From the NCBI RefSeq assembly GCF_001956295.1, contig NZ_MRTD01000006.1, positions 124,001 to 188,000 of the forward strand: a DNA stretch of 64,000 bases, written 5' to 3'. The notes below the pieces were generated by a model that did not search any database, was not told the DNA's origin, and saw nothing but the letters and a program-made list of their open reading frames with translations. Shown here in pieces: positions 7,877-17,034 of this stretch. The DNA comes from Paenibacillus sp. FSL A5-0031 (GTDB lineage Bacteria > Bacillota > Bacilli > Paenibacillales > Paenibacillaceae). A program made the translations under genes and the position numbers. The stretch's first letter is position 1, and every line of letters starts with the position of its first letter.

Positions 7877-9490
7877 CTAAGCCATGTCCAACCTTTTTTG
7901 TTGTCCATCTTGATTCGCACATAATTCCAACAGCATGTCCATAATGGAATGCCGGCCTATAGGCGTCCAGCTCATTACAAACCAATTTTGAATCAGCCTA
8001 GTATTGCCGGTTTTCACAGCAGGAATTTGATCCCATACATTTGTCTCGAGCATCCGCTGAAACATCTTTCCGCTTCCAGCAAGCACATGATGCTTATGTA
8101 TAAATAAATGCTCCGTTTCGAGGAGCGGCATCGACTCAGGCAGCATCTCTTGTCTCCAAATGTCTCCACATCCCGGAGCACCGGGCTTCAAGGCGAGTTC
8201 GCCATAAATCAGTTCATTTAATGGATGACCCGTAGTACCTTGAATGCCTATCGTCCGATGATTGACTTGCATAATTGTAATACGACTCTCACCCAAGGCT
8301 TGCTGCAGCGTCTGCTTCACTTCCAGCGTCCGCATTTCCAAACGGGTTAATGTTTGAGCAGCTTCGCTTTCCCGGCCGAGAAGCTCCGCAATTTTCAAAA
8401 AGTTCCGTTTCCAGTCCCATACCGACAAATCGTGAAAAACGGGAAATGCAATTTCCTTCAATGACTCACGAAATTCGCTCTGATAATGGTCAGCAATAAT
8501 AAGATCGGGAGCAGACCGCTTCAATTCCTCCAATTGGCTGTGGAACCGCGCTGCATACTCTTTCTCGCTTAATCCCGGGTAATGAAATAAATCGAGCACA
8601 CATACTGGCTCAATCCCTAAAGATTGCAAATAGTGCTGATACCCAAGCGAAGAGGCTACCGCTACTCTTACGGTATCCCGCTTCATAAATATCGTTGGGG
8701 AAACGCCGACCATACGCTGAAACATTCGACTGAAATAAAATTCGCTGCGAAATCCGACAGCAGCAGCAACCTCCTTGACCCGATTATTTTTTTTGCTCAG
8801 AAGCTGCTTTGCTTTATTCATTCGAATTGTACCCAAATACTCAATAGGGGAGAGCTCCGTTATTTTTACAAATAGACGTGAATAAGCGACTGGTGACATC
8901 CCTGCCATTTCGGCGAGCTTCCCCATGCTTATTTTATCCGTATAATGCTCCTCCATATAAGAAATGCTTCGATTGATGCGATCATCGTTTTGTTCAGTCG
9001 GCTCTGGAACGCTCTTGATTAAAAATTGAATAAATTGTTCCAGCTGCAGCCGAAGCGACAAGCTATCTTTTGCCCGCTCGTCCTTGCTGCTCTTATCCAT
9101 TTCAACAATTCGTTGCAGGATATGCTGAGGCTGAGAGACTGGTATCCGGCCGGGCAACAGCGAGCCAGACAGCGATATTGAGCTGGATAGTATCATGCCG
9201 CCTTTCGTCTTAACTAATGTTTGCGGCTGAAAAAACACGCCATAATATTCAAAGCCCCCGGACTGCTCAGATATTTCTACAACCATGCCCGGCACAAGCA
9301 AAAACAGCTCAAACGGACGAATTCTACATAGTGTACCATCCAATAGAATAACGCCTTCGCCTTCTGTAATAAAGCATAATAAATATACTGGAATCCGATA
9401 GGTGCGTATTCCTCTCTTGCCTGTGAAGCGTCTCTTGCGCACCGATGAGAATAGATAGAGCGAATGAGTCACTGTGGAATGAGGCATCAT
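7877..9490 (-). CDS. AraC-family regulator fused to siderophore-binding domain (Btr/YbbB-like)
   Basis: A 537-residue regulator. It has an N-terminal cupin-like sensor (about 1-140), a double HTH AraC domain (about 165-265; ISMGKLAEMAGMSP and VKEVAAAVGFRSEFYFSRMF) and a C-terminal periplasmic-binding-protein-like domain (about 275-530). This order is that of B. subtilis Btr, which binds a ferric siderophore in the cytoplasm and activates uptake genes. It is the last gene of the uptake operon, 48 bp after the permease, so it is likely a feed-forward activator of that operon. Its stop codon lies within a GGTTG/CAACC inverted repeat that may be a weak terminator. Confidence 0.88.
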   Translation of the reverse strand: MMPHSTVTHSLYLFSSVRKRRFTGKRGIRTYRIPVYLLCFITEGEGVILLDGTLCRIRPFELFLLVPGMVVEISEQSGGFEYYGVFFQPQTLVKTKGGMILSSSISLSGSLLPGRIPVSQPQHILQRIVEMDKSSKDERAKDSLSLRLQLEQFIQFLIKSVPEPTEQNDDRINRSISYMEEHYTDKISMGKLAEMAGMSPVAYSRLFVKITELSPIEYLGTIRMNKAKQLLSKKNNRVKEVAAAVGFRSEFYFSRMFQRMVGVSPTIFMKRDTVRVAVASSLGYQHYLQSLGIEPVCVLDLFHYPGLSEKEYAARFHSQLEELKRSAPDLIIADHYQSEFRESLKEIAFPVFHDLSVWDWKRNFLKIAELLGRESEAAQTLTRLEMRTLEVKQTLQQALGESRITIMQVNHRTIGIQGTTGHPLNELIYGELALKPGAPGCGDIWRQEMLPESMPLLETEHLFIHKHHVLAGSGKMFQRMLETNVWDQIPAVKTGNTRLIQNWFVMSWTPIGRHSIMDMLLELCANQDGQQKRLDMA

Positions 9491-9538
9491 TTAGCAACAA
9501 CCGCCTGCCTTTCGTAAAACATTGGCTAATTCCATTTC

Positions 9539-10495
9539 TTATAAGCTTCTGCGACGAATCAGCAAATTGATCATATAGGGCGCCCCGATCAGCGCAGTAA
9601 TTAATCCTACAGGTATTTCAAATGGCGAAAAAAGGACTCTCCCTAGTAAATCCGCCAACATAACGATTAACCCTCCAAGAAGTGCAGCAACCGGCAGTCT
9701 TTTTACACTCTGTGTACCTACGAGATTTGAAGCAATATGCGGAGCCATCAGTCCCACAAATGCTATCGTTCCAGCCATCGAGACAGCTGAGCCCGCTAAA
9801 CCAACGCTAAATAAGAGAAGTAAAAATCTGACGCGTTCCAGTCGTATGCCCATCCCAATTGCTGAACTATCGCTGAGCTGAAGCAAATCAAGGGAGCGTG
9901 TATACAGCATTAGCAGCACAAATAAAATGATAATCCACGGGAGCAGCGGCCAGAAATGTTCCCACGTTCGGCCATATAAACTGCCTGCCATCCATACAAA
10001 TGCTTGAGAAACGCGGAATATTTTGCCTACTGTCAGTAAATACGTTATTAATGCGCCAGCCATTGCAGATATGCCAACTCCAACTAGAAGCATACGCTCG
10101 GTAGAGCTGCCTTTTTTCCAAGAGAGCTTATAGATCGTTAATGCGACCAACAGCGCTCCCCCAAATGCAACCAATGGAAGACGGCTCATTGGAAAGGAAG
10201 GGACAAGCACCAGAAAAGCAACTACAGCAGCTGCCGCTCCTGCATTTAGTCCAATGACGCCCGGTGAAGCCAGCGGGTTGCGGGTAATCATTTGCAGGAT
10301 CGTCCCCGATAATGCCAAGCCGCATCCAGCCAAAAATCCAGTCAGTACCCTTGGCAGCCGCACTTGACGAATCGTAAACGCATATTCGTCACTGCCTATT
10401 CCAAGCGCCGTCTGGATTGCAGCCATCACAGGTATATTTCTCTCGCCAATAATAATGTTCAGCAGCAATACAAGTACATTCATCAATAACAACAA
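9539..10495 (-). CDS. Iron-siderophore ABC permease, FecCD family (FeuC-like)
   Basis: A polytopic BtuC/FecCD permease, one half of the transmembrane channel for ferric siderophores. It has the family motifs VRLPRVLTGFLAGCGLALSG near the N-terminus, NPLASPGVIGLNAGAA, and the cytoplasmic loop GLMAPHI that contacts the ATPase. No ATPase gene lies in this operon, so one is probably shared from elsewhere. The start is uncertain: TTG 10495 cuts into the first helix. The frame stays open upstream and reads an isoleucine codon ATA at 10537-10535 that overlaps the preceding stop as ATAA, giving the 14 N-terminal residues that family members usually have. Confidence 0.9.
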   Translation of the reverse strand: MLLLMNVLVLLLNIIIGERNIPVMAAIQTALGIGSDEYAFTIRQVRLPRVLTGFLAGCGLALSGTILQMITRNPLASPGVIGLNAGAAAAVVAFLVLVPSFPMSRLPLVAFGGALLVALTIYKLSWKKGSSTERMLLVGVGISAMAGALITYLLTVGKIFRVSQAFVWMAGSLYGRTWEHFWPLLPWIIILFVLLMLYTRSLDLLQLSDSSAIGMGIRLERVRFLLLLFSVGLAGSAVSMAGTIAFVGLMAPHIASNLVGTQSVKRLPVAALLGGLIVMLADLLGRVLFSPFEIPVGLITALIGAPYMINLLIRRRSL

Positions 10496-10533
10496 AATAA
10501 TAATTCGGTGCCAACGTCCTTTTATAAAAGAAG

Positions 10534-11526
10534 TTATGTCGCTCCACCCCTTCGCTGAGCCAAATAAATTAAAAATGGCGCCCCGAAGAAGGCCGTTACA
10601 ACACCTACGGGAATTTCCTGATCAGGCAGTACAAATCGTGCGCCAATGTCCGCAATCAGCAGCAGCAGGGCACCGATTAATGCGGAATAAGGAATGATCC
10701 ATCGGTAATTAAGTCCTACAATAGATCGAGCAATATGCGGAATTGCAAGTCCGATGAACCCAATGGGACCAGCGATAGCAACCGCACTGCCTGCAAGCAG
10801 CACAATAGCGATGATACAGAGTGTCTTGATAAAGAACACATGTTGGCCTAGTCCTTGTGCCGCATCCTCTCCTAGACCGATAACATTCATATGATTGCTT
10901 AGACCAAACGCACAAATTAATCCAACTAGCATATAAGGGGACACCTGTATAAACAATTGCAGATCCCTTCCTGTAAGCGAACCAGCTAGCCAAAATCGCA
11001 TCGTATCCAAAGACTGCTCATTCAAAATAAGTATCCCTTGCGTAAGGGAGGTAAGCAGAAGGTTGATCGTAGCTCCTGCGAGTACAAGCCTGACTGAGGT
11101 CAATGTGCCTCTGCCTAATGAACCAAGCAGAAATACAGCTGTTCCTGCAGCTGCTGCACCGAGTAAAGCCGACCAAGAGAACACAGTAAGCGAGGTGGAA
11201 TTTAATGCTATTGAAGCGATAACTACAGCGAGTGCAGCCCCGTAATTCACCCCAAATAACTCAGGACCTGCTAACGCATTTCGGCTGAGCGCCTGCATCA
11301 AGCAGCCCGCTACAGCGAGCGAGCCTCCCACAGCTGCTGCGATCAGTGCTCTTGGTAGCCTGACGGAACGGATAATGATGTGAGCTTCCTGTGAAGCATC
11401 ATATGACCAAAATGCATTGAGGGCGGCATGGAATGGAATTTGTACAATCCCAAACATAATGCTCGATAATAAAGCAGCGCAAACAAAAATAACAAGTACA
11501 GCCAATCCCATTAATCTGGGCTTCAC
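10534..11526 (-). CDS. Iron-siderophore ABC permease, FecCD family (FeuB-like)
   Basis: A 330-residue FecCD permease, the partner of the preceding FeuC-like subunit. Motifs are IIRSVRLPRALIAAAVGGSL, NALAGPELFGVNYGAA and the coupling loop GLAIPHIARSIVG. About nine to ten hydrophobic helices are present. With the lipoprotein gene upstream it forms a standard A-B-C siderophore uptake set. Its end may overlap the true start of the next gene. Confidence 0.92.
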   Translation of the reverse strand: MKPRLMGLAVLVIFVCAALLSSIMFGIVQIPFHAALNAFWSYDASQEAHIIIRSVRLPRALIAAAVGGSLAVAGCLMQALSRNALAGPELFGVNYGAALAVVIASIALNSTSLTVFSWSALLGAAAAGTAVFLLGSLGRGTLTSVRLVLAGATINLLLTSLTQGILILNEQSLDTMRFWLAGSLTGRDLQLFIQVSPYMLVGLICAFGLSNHMNVIGLGEDAAQGLGQHVFFIKTLCIIAIVLLAGSAVAIAGPIGFIGLAIPHIARSIVGLNYRWIIPYSALIGALLLLIADIGARFVLPDQEIPVGVVTAFFGAPFLIYLAQRRGGAT

Positions 11527-11565
11527 TTCGCCTACCTCCAGCTCGTCATTGTCAAATAAACGAAG

Positions 11566-11599
11566 AAAGATTGGGGCGCCGCTTGGCGACCCAATCTTT
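11566..11599 (-). promoter_or_regulatory. Intercistronic stem-loop between binding-protein and permease genes
   Basis: A perfect 10-bp stem (AAAGATTGGG/CCCAATCTTT) with an inner GCGCC/GGCG pairing lies right after the lipoprotein stop codon. The T-run is short. Such hairpins between a binding-protein gene and its permease usually give partial termination or protect the upstream mRNA, so more binding protein than permease is made. Confidence 0.6.
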
Positions 11600-11601
11600 A
11601 A

Positions 11602-12585
11602 TTATTTTACAAGAAATGATTGCAGATCATCGACAACCTTGTTTACGGCTTGAATGCCAAGTCCGCTCATCCAATATTCCCAATCAACGGAATGAACACT
11701 ATTGCTTTTGACTCCGTTTAAGGAAGCCCATAACGCACTTTTCTCAACCTTGGCAAAGGCATCTGGCTCCCGGTTGAACCAAAGGATTATATCTCCATCC
11801 AGGCTGCTCATTTGCTCCTCGGTCACATCCTTGGAAAATCCTTCAATGTTCTGTGATTCGGGACGATTGATCCCAGCGTCTGTCATAATGGTTCCAGCGA
11901 ACGTATCCTTCAAATAAATTTGTATTTTATCGGCACGCGGACGAAATAGTGAGACACTTTTTCCTTTGTCCGCTAATTTAGATTTTAGATCCGTTATTTT
12001 CCCATTGTAGGCGTCCAGCAGTTTTTGACCTTCTGCTTGTTTGTTCACTGCTTCAGCATGCAGCTGCAAATTCGCTTTCCATGTAACGCCTAATGTTTCT
12101 ACGAATACAGTCGGTGCGATTTTCGTAAGCTGGTCATGGATCGCATCATGTGTATCTTTGTTGCCGATAATCAGATCCGGCTTTAAAGCATCTATCGCTT
12201 CCAAGTTGGGCTCATTTACAGATCCAATATTCGAAATCCCTTCTGTTCCTTTCAGATAAGCCGGATATGGATCTCCCGCAGCAAGAATTGAAGGTGCTCC
12301 AATTGGCGTAATGCCAAGCTCCAACAAATTATCAAGCGCTCCGATATCCAGCACGACAATTTTTGCCGGGTTAGCTGGCACCAACACGTCTCCATATGCA
12401 TCTTTGACCGTCCGGTCAACCGCTGGCTCTGACGTTGTTTCCGATGGTTTTTCGGTGCTTTTCACTCCATTGTTTTCTGTACTCGATTCAGCACTGCTGC
12501 ATGCGGAAAGCACCAAAATCATTAACCCAATAAGGGAGAGCAATACCCCTAATTTAAGATGACGAACTTGATTGCGTGAAAACAT
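11602..12585 (-). CDS. Ferric-siderophore substrate-binding lipoprotein (FeuA/YfiY-like)
   Basis: A 327-residue FhuD/TroA-fold binding protein. The signal peptide ends in the lipobox LSAC (Cys29), followed by a Ser/Glu/Thr-rich linker and the mature domain starting RTVKDAYGDVLVPANPAKIV. The linking helix and GVTWKANLQLHAEAVNKQ are typical of this class. It captures a ferric siderophore outside the membrane and delivers it to the two permeases encoded downstream. It is the first gene of the operon and lies behind a Fur box. The siderophore type cannot be told. Confidence 0.93.
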   Translation of the reverse strand: MFSRNQVRHLKLGVLLSLIGLMILVLSACSSAESSTENNGVKSTEKPSETTSEPAVDRTVKDAYGDVLVPANPAKIVVLDIGALDNLLELGITPIGAPSILAAGDPYPAYLKGTEGISNIGSVNEPNLEAIDALKPDLIIGNKDTHDAIHDQLTKIAPTVFVETLGVTWKANLQLHAEAVNKQAEGQKLLDAYNGKITDLKSKLADKGKSVSLFRPRADKIQIYLKDTFAGTIMTDAGINRPESQNIEGFSKDVTEEQMSSLDGDIILWFNREPDAFAKVEKSALWASLNGVKSNSVHSVDWEYWMSGLGIQAVNKVVDDLQSFLVK

Positions 12586-12615
12586 TCCTTTATTCCTCCT
12601 GCGTCTAATTAAGAA

Positions 12616-12630
12616 TGATAACCATTATTA
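12616..12630 (-). promoter_or_regulatory. Fur box
   Basis: TGATAACCATTATTA differs from the 7-1-7 Fur consensus TGATAATnATTATCA at two positions. It lies 31 bp before the lipoprotein start, so the uptake operon is probably iron-repressed. Confidence 0.75.
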
Positions 12631-12810
12631 ATAAAATAGCGTACATCCTATGACACTGTCCATGCACAAACCTTTTTATTTCATGTACTATTTTTAAATC
12701 TGGTAATAATCACCCAAAATTACCCATTTTTAAGCTATGTTACTGCAATATTAGAATTGGCAATCTGTCATCAATACGCTGCCTGACCATTCCATATTTA
12801 AATCTAATCG

Positions 12811-12860
12811 AAAAAAAAAAAAGATCTCCTCACTACGGGATATAACCGTAAGAGGAGATC
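12811..12860 (-). terminator. Rho-independent terminator after the exonuclease gene
   Basis: The stem GATCTCCTC/GAGGAGATC (12823-12831 with 12852-12860) is followed on the minus strand by a run of about twelve T. It ends the transcript of the gene at 12869. Confidence 0.85.
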
Positions 12861-12868
12861 CTTTTCAT

Positions 12869-13735
12869 TTATCCAATAAGCGATATCAAGCTTTTAAATT
12901 CCAGCTCTTCAAATTTGAGCAATACGGTTTCGCGTTCATAGGCCCAGCAGCAACCATTGAGCTCTGCCGATACTGGCACATCACAGCGAATTGTCGCTAA
13001 ATCACGGGATAGATGAAGCATATCAAGATCCGCTTCAATTTTCACTCGGATTGTTTTGGATACTGCCTCCAAATTAGCGAGCAAGCCCTCGATAGAACCA
13101 TGTTCTTGAATAAGCTTATGCGCTGTTTTTTCTCCGATACCTTTCACGCCTGGGTAATTGTCCGCTGTATCTCCCATTAACCCTTTGATGTCGATAATTT
13201 GAATAGGCGTAAGTTGGCGTTCTTCCATTAGCGTTTCTGGCGTATACACCATGTAGTTCCCGATGCCCTTCTTCATGATCGCAACCGATACCCGGTCGTC
13301 CACCAGCTGAAGCATATCATGGTCACCCGTCACAACAAAAATTTGCGCTTGATCCTTAAGTGCAGCAGCAAGTGTTCCAATGCAATCATCCGCCTCATAT
13401 CCTGCAATCCCAATATTCGGTACACCGAAGCTGGCAACGACTTCTTTCACCAGATCAAACTGAGGAATTAGATCCTCTGGCGCAGACGGACGATTGGATT
13501 TGTAACCATCATATTGCTCCGTACGAAATGTCGTACTTCCCATATCCCAGCAGCATACGACATGTGTTGGATTAAACGTATTGATTGCATCCATGAAATA
13601 CCGAACAAAACCATGTACTGCATTAACAGGTACGCCTGCACTTGTTTTACGAACGCTTCCTCCGAATGAAGTAGCGAAATAAGCCCGAAATAAGATTGCC
13701 ATCCCATCAACCAAAAGTAAACGTTGTTCACTCAT
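12869..13735 (-). CDS. 5'-3' exonuclease (YpcP-like, PIN + H3TH)
   Basis: A 288-residue 5' nuclease resembling the N-terminal domain of DNA polymerase I and B. subtilis YpcP. Features are LLLVDGMAILFRAYFA with the first metal Asp, the acidic cluster GYEADDCIGTLA and VTGDHDMLQL, and the helix-hairpin-helix GLMGDTADNYPGVKGIGEKTA. It probably removes RNA primers or 5' flaps in replication and repair. ATG 13735 is chosen because GAGGGG precedes it; the earlier in-frame start at 13759 would translate that ribosome site. Confidence 0.9.
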   Translation of the reverse strand: MSEQRLLLVDGMAILFRAYFATSFGGSVRKTSAGVPVNAVHGFVRYFMDAINTFNPTHVVCCWDMGSTTFRTEQYDGYKSNRPSAPEDLIPQFDLVKEVVASFGVPNIGIAGYEADDCIGTLAAALKDQAQIFVVTGDHDMLQLVDDRVSVAIMKKGIGNYMVYTPETLMEERQLTPIQIIDIKGLMGDTADNYPGVKGIGEKTAHKLIQEHGSIEGLLANLEAVSKTIRVKIEADLDMLHLSRDLATIRCDVPVSAELNGCCWAYERETVLLKFEELEFKSLISLIG

Positions 13736-13778
13736 CGTTATAAAACCCCTCTCAAACATATCAAACTATTATTTATAT

Positions 13779-14984
13779 TTATTGCCCACGAATAAATTTT
13801 CCAATCCGCCCGGCAGCTTCCTTCAACCGTTCTTCGCTTTCAACCAGTGCTATTCTTACATAACTTTCACCCTCGGAGCCAAAAGCTTCCCCAGGCACTA
13901 CGACGACGCCCGTTTGACGAAGCATTTCCTGGGAAATTCGCCTGGACGTCCACGGCTCGCTAAGCGACCACTGCATAGGAGGAAGCTGCGCCCAAACGAA
14001 CATTGTTGCCCGAGGTGCGGCAACATCCCATCCTTCTGCACGAAGCGCTTCAAGGAACGTATTGCGCCGCTGCTCATAAAGCTTTCCTGCCTTTGGCTTC
14101 TCTACATTTGCTATCGCTTCCTGAAGTGCAACAATTCCTGCCTCTTGAATAGGATCAAACACGCCGTAGTCAATATTCGCTTTCAGCTCGCGGAGAGCGG
14201 CGACTGCTGCCCTATTTCCAGCCAAAAAACCAATTCTGCAGCCAGCCATGTTGAAGCTTTTGGACAATGAATGGAATTCAACCGCATGATCGATTGCACC
14301 CGGTACCTCAAGAATGCTTGGCGGCTCACAGCCTTCAAATCCCATCTCGGAGTATGCAAGATCATGAACGACCAACACGTTATGACGCTTTGCTTTATCA
14401 ATCAATCGCTCAAAAAAGGAAATGTCCGCTATAGCAGAAATCGGGTTGTTCGGGTAATTGAGCAAAATAAACGTTGCCTGGTCCCACTCCGAATCCGGTA
14501 TTGCCTCCAGATCGGGCATAAAGCCATTCTCCTCGCGCAGCGGCATCAATACAGATTCGACTCCTGCGAGCGCTAATGATGCAGCATAGATTGGATACCC
14601 AGGATTAGGCAGCAAAACGATATCGCCAGGATCACAAAGCGCCATGGCAAGATGGGCAAGACCGTCTTGTGAGCCAAGCAGTGTTACGATCTCATCTCCA
14701 GCATCCAGCTCCACGTGAAATCGATGCTTCATCCATTTCGCTGCATACTCTCGAAACGGCAAGCCGCTTTTGATTGCTGGATACGAGTACATATCGCTGC
14801 GCAATGCCGCTTCGCTAAGCGCCTGTCTAACGGCGGGCGAAGGCGGCTGATCCGGATTTCCGATTCCCAGATCAATAATATCAAGACCGCTTTCCACAGC
14901 TGAGCGCTTCCACGCTGCAACTTCTGCAAATATGGATGATCCTAGCTGCGACAGCCTCTTGGAACGCCATTTGGTTTGTGACAT
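13779..14984 (-). CDS. Class I/II pyridoxal-phosphate aminotransferase
   Basis: About 400 residues, fold type I. Features are the substrate-side loop DLGIGNPDQPP, PNPGYPIY, the LLNYPNNP Asn/Pro motif and the lysine in HSLSKSFNMAGCRIGF that binds PLP. It resembles LL-diaminopimelate aminotransferase-like and MalY/PatB-like enzymes; the substrate is not evident. ATG 14984 has AAGGGTGA at suitable spacing; TTG 15014 is less likely. The ArsC-like gene ends 8 bp upstream, so they are probably co-transcribed. Confidence 0.88.
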   Translation of the reverse strand: MSQTKWRSKRLSQLGSSIFAEVAAWKRSAVESGLDIIDLGIGNPDQPPSPAVRQALSEAALRSDMYSYPAIKSGLPFREYAAKWMKHRFHVELDAGDEIVTLLGSQDGLAHLAMALCDPGDIVLLPNPGYPIYAASLALAGVESVLMPLREENGFMPDLEAIPDSEWDQATFILLNYPNNPISAIADISFFERLIDKAKRHNVLVVHDLAYSEMGFEGCEPPSILEVPGAIDHAVEFHSLSKSFNMAGCRIGFLAGNRAAVAALRELKANIDYGVFDPIQEAGIVALQEAIANVEKPKAGKLYEQRRNTFLEALRAEGWDVAAPRATMFVWAQLPPMQWSLSEPWTSRRISQEMLRQTGVVVVPGEAFGSEGESYVRIALVESEERLKEAAGRIGKFIRGQ

Positions 14985-14992
14985 ACGTCCAT

Positions 14993-15373
14993 TCACCCTT
15001 TTCCATTGTTCCAAACTTGTTCGTATTGTTCTTCCTTATATCCAACAGTAACCGTCTTGCCATCCGTCACGATAGGCCGTTTAATCAGCATGCCGTTTGA
15101 AGCTAGCAAGTCATATTTCTCATCTTCAGACATGTCAGCCAGCTTGTCCTTCAAACCAAGCTCCCTGTAAACATCTCCAGATGTGTTAAAAAACTTTTTC
15201 AGCTCTAGACCGCTGTTTTTTACAATCTCCTTCAGCTCCGCAGCTGTAGGTGTTTGCTCTACAATATTTCTGGATACAACATCGTTGCCCTTATTTTGCA
15301 GCGATTTAAGCGCTGAGCGGCATGTACCGCATTTTGGATATTGAATGATAGTTAGTTCCTTTTGTTTCGTCAT
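14993..15373 (-). CDS. ArsC/Spx-family thioredoxin-fold protein
   Basis: A 126-residue member of the ArsC/Spx/YusI family. It starts with a beta strand and the redox motif C-G-T-C (QYPKCGTCRSA) and has the conserved FNTSGDVYRELGLKDKL and RPIVTDG segments of Spx-like arsenate-reductase-fold proteins. It lacks obvious RNA-polymerase-binding features that would make it Spx itself, so it is more likely a YusI/YffB-type reductase of unknown substrate. It lies directly upstream of the aminotransferase gene. Confidence 0.85.
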   Translation of the reverse strand: MTKQKELTIIQYPKCGTCRSALKSLQNKGNDVVSRNIVEQTPTAAELKEIVKNSGLELKKFFNTSGDVYRELGLKDKLADMSEDEKYDLLASNGMLIKRPIVTDGKTVTVGYKEEQYEQVWNNGKG

Positions 15374-15412
15374 CCTCTTGTTTCCTCCAGCATTGGGCTG
15401 ACTAGTCCCATT

Positions 15413-16372
15413 TTATTTTGATAGACTCCGTTCTAATCGTTCAAGCTCAGGCGGCAAATCCGCACGCCATTCCATCCATTTTTTTGTAATGGGATGGGTA
15501 AATCCCAGTATCTCGGCATGGAGTGCTTGACGACCGACTGCATCTTCCCACTCCTCCTCCACACCTTGCTGAGTACCATACATTTTATCTCCGATAAGCG
15601 GGCAGCCGATATGCTTCATATGAACGCGAATTTGATGCGTCCGTCCCGTTTCGAGCTTTAAGCGCACAGCCGCTGCGGCAGGCTTGTCCGAACTAGATTC
15701 ATAATGTGCAATCGTCTCATAATGCGTAATAGACGGATAACCCTCCGGCGTGACGATGCGAACATGCGGCTGGTCTGGGTCACGGTCAATCGGCGCATCC
15801 ACCGTTCCCGCAGCTGGCTCAGGGCAGCCATAAACATATGCGCGGTACAGCTTTAAAATACCGTTTGCCTGCATTTGCTCCGAAAGCTGTTGATGTACAT
15901 AGGAGGTTTTGGCGATCGCGACAAGTCCGGATGTTTCTTCATCAAGGCGGTGGACGGGACGGAAACGTACCCTCTCTCCCGTTTCTTGCCAATGGTAGAC
16001 GATACCATTAGCAAGCGTCCCCGTGTAATGTCCATGGGTCGGATGAACGATCATCCCGGCTGGTTTATTTACGATAAGCAGATCCTCATCCTCGAATACG
16101 ATTTGTACCGGAATTGGCTGCGGCAAAATATCTTCGGAAATTTCCCGCTCCATGCGTACGCGAATGATATCGCCCGCTGCAACAGGAGCTGTCGTATAGG
16201 CACGAATCTCGTTAACAGTCAGTCCATGCTCCGTTTGCTTTACTTGAGAGAGCAGCTTGCGCGATACGCCCAGTTGACGCTCCAGCACCCGCCGGACGGT
16301 CATTCCATGCTCTGCCTCGCTAACCGCAGCCACTAGCGGGCGATAATATAATAATTCAAGTCTATCCATCAT
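15413..16372 (-). CDS. RluA-family pseudouridine synthase (RluD-like)
   Basis: A 319-residue RNA pseudouridine synthase. Residues about 20-90 form an S4-like RNA-binding domain. The catalytic signature HRLDEETSGLVAIAKT contains the active-site Asp. Later come LETGRTHQIRVHMKHIGCPL, which lines the catalytic pocket, and GDKMYG. It isomerises uridines in rRNA or tRNA; the exact site cannot be named. Its start overlaps the end of the cobalamin adenosyltransferase gene by 4 bp. Confidence 0.93.
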   Translation of the reverse strand: MMDRLELLYYRPLVAAVSEAEHGMTVRRVLERQLGVSRKLLSQVKQTEHGLTVNEIRAYTTAPVAAGDIIRVRMEREISEDILPQPIPVQIVFEDEDLLIVNKPAGMIVHPTHGHYTGTLANGIVYHWQETGERVRFRPVHRLDEETSGLVAIAKTSYVHQQLSEQMQANGILKLYRAYVYGCPEPAAGTVDAPIDRDPDQPHVRIVTPEGYPSITHYETIAHYESSSDKPAAAAVRLKLETGRTHQIRVHMKHIGCPLIGDKMYGTQQGVEEEWEDAVGRQALHAEILGFTHPITKKWMEWRADLPPELERLERSLSK

Positions 16373-16941
16373 TTTTTCGGCTTCCGAAATACTTCTGCGC
16401 TGCGTACATATTCCGTATCTGATATGCCAAGCTTCGCATTTGCAACTCTAGCAGCGGCGAAGAAAAAATCGGACAGTCGATTCAAATACGTTTGTACATC
16501 GGCATTAATCGAATGCTCCGCTGCAAGCGTTACAACGCGGCGCTCTGCCCGGCGGCATACCGTTCGGCATACATGCAGAACTGCAGAAACAGGGCTTCCT
16601 CCCGGCAAAATAAACCTCGTGATTTCCGGTGCCTCTGCTGTATATTGGTCAATCCATTCTTCCAGACGTTTAGACGGCTCTGCCGATAATTTTAGAGGCG
16701 CGCCTTCAACGGCGTAAGCAAGATCTGAGCCGCAGTCAAACAACTCCTGCTGAATATCAACGAGCCAAGCTGCCATCTCTGCCAGCTCTTCATGTTTGGC
16801 AGCTTCCGCCGCTGCCTGCCCTACAAAACAATTCAATTCGTCTATAGTGCCATATGCCTCAACACGAACATCATCCTTGCGCACGCGGCCGCCAATTAAA
16901 GATGTCTGACCGCTATCGCCCGTTCTTGTGTATAGTTTCAT
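16369..16941 (-). CDS. Cob(I)alamin adenosyltransferase, PduO type (YvqK-like)
   Basis: A 190-residue PduO-type adenosyltransferase, which transfers the adenosyl group of ATP to cob(I)alamin to make coenzyme B12. The ATP-binding N-terminus reads KLYTRTGDSGQTSLIGG. The conserved C-terminal helices include VCRTVCRRAERRVV and YLNRLSDFFFAAAR. Length fits the single-domain form. It is coupled to the pseudouridine synthase gene downstream. No cobalamin riboswitch is visible ahead of it. Confidence 0.95.
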   Translation of the reverse strand: MKLYTRTGDSGQTSLIGGRVRKDDVRVEAYGTIDELNCFVGQAAAEAAKHEELAEMAAWLVDIQQELFDCGSDLAYAVEGAPLKLSAEPSKRLEEWIDQYTAEAPEITRFILPGGSPVSAVLHVCRTVCRRAERRVVTLAAEHSINADVQTYLNRLSDFFFAAARVANAKLGISDTEYVRSAEVFRKPKK

Positions 16942-16983
16942 CGCCTTGCCTCCTTTTTTTCACCCATTACTCTCTATTCATGC

Positions 16984-17019
16984 AAACAGCAGGCCGGATA
17001 AGCTCCTGACCTGCTGTTT
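16984..17019 (-). terminator. Stem-loop after the PatA/YugH-like aminotransferase
   Basis: A 10-bp perfect inverted repeat AAACAGCAGG/CCTGCTGTTT. The T-run on the minus strand is poor, so termination may be partial. Confidence 0.5.
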
Positions 17020-17034
17020 ATTAAAGGCGTTAGA

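Noticed and set aside
16942-17034. Cobalamin riboswitch for the adenosyltransferase gene
   Set aside because: The gap is under 100 bp and holds only a stem-loop after the aminotransferase gene; no B12-box is seen.
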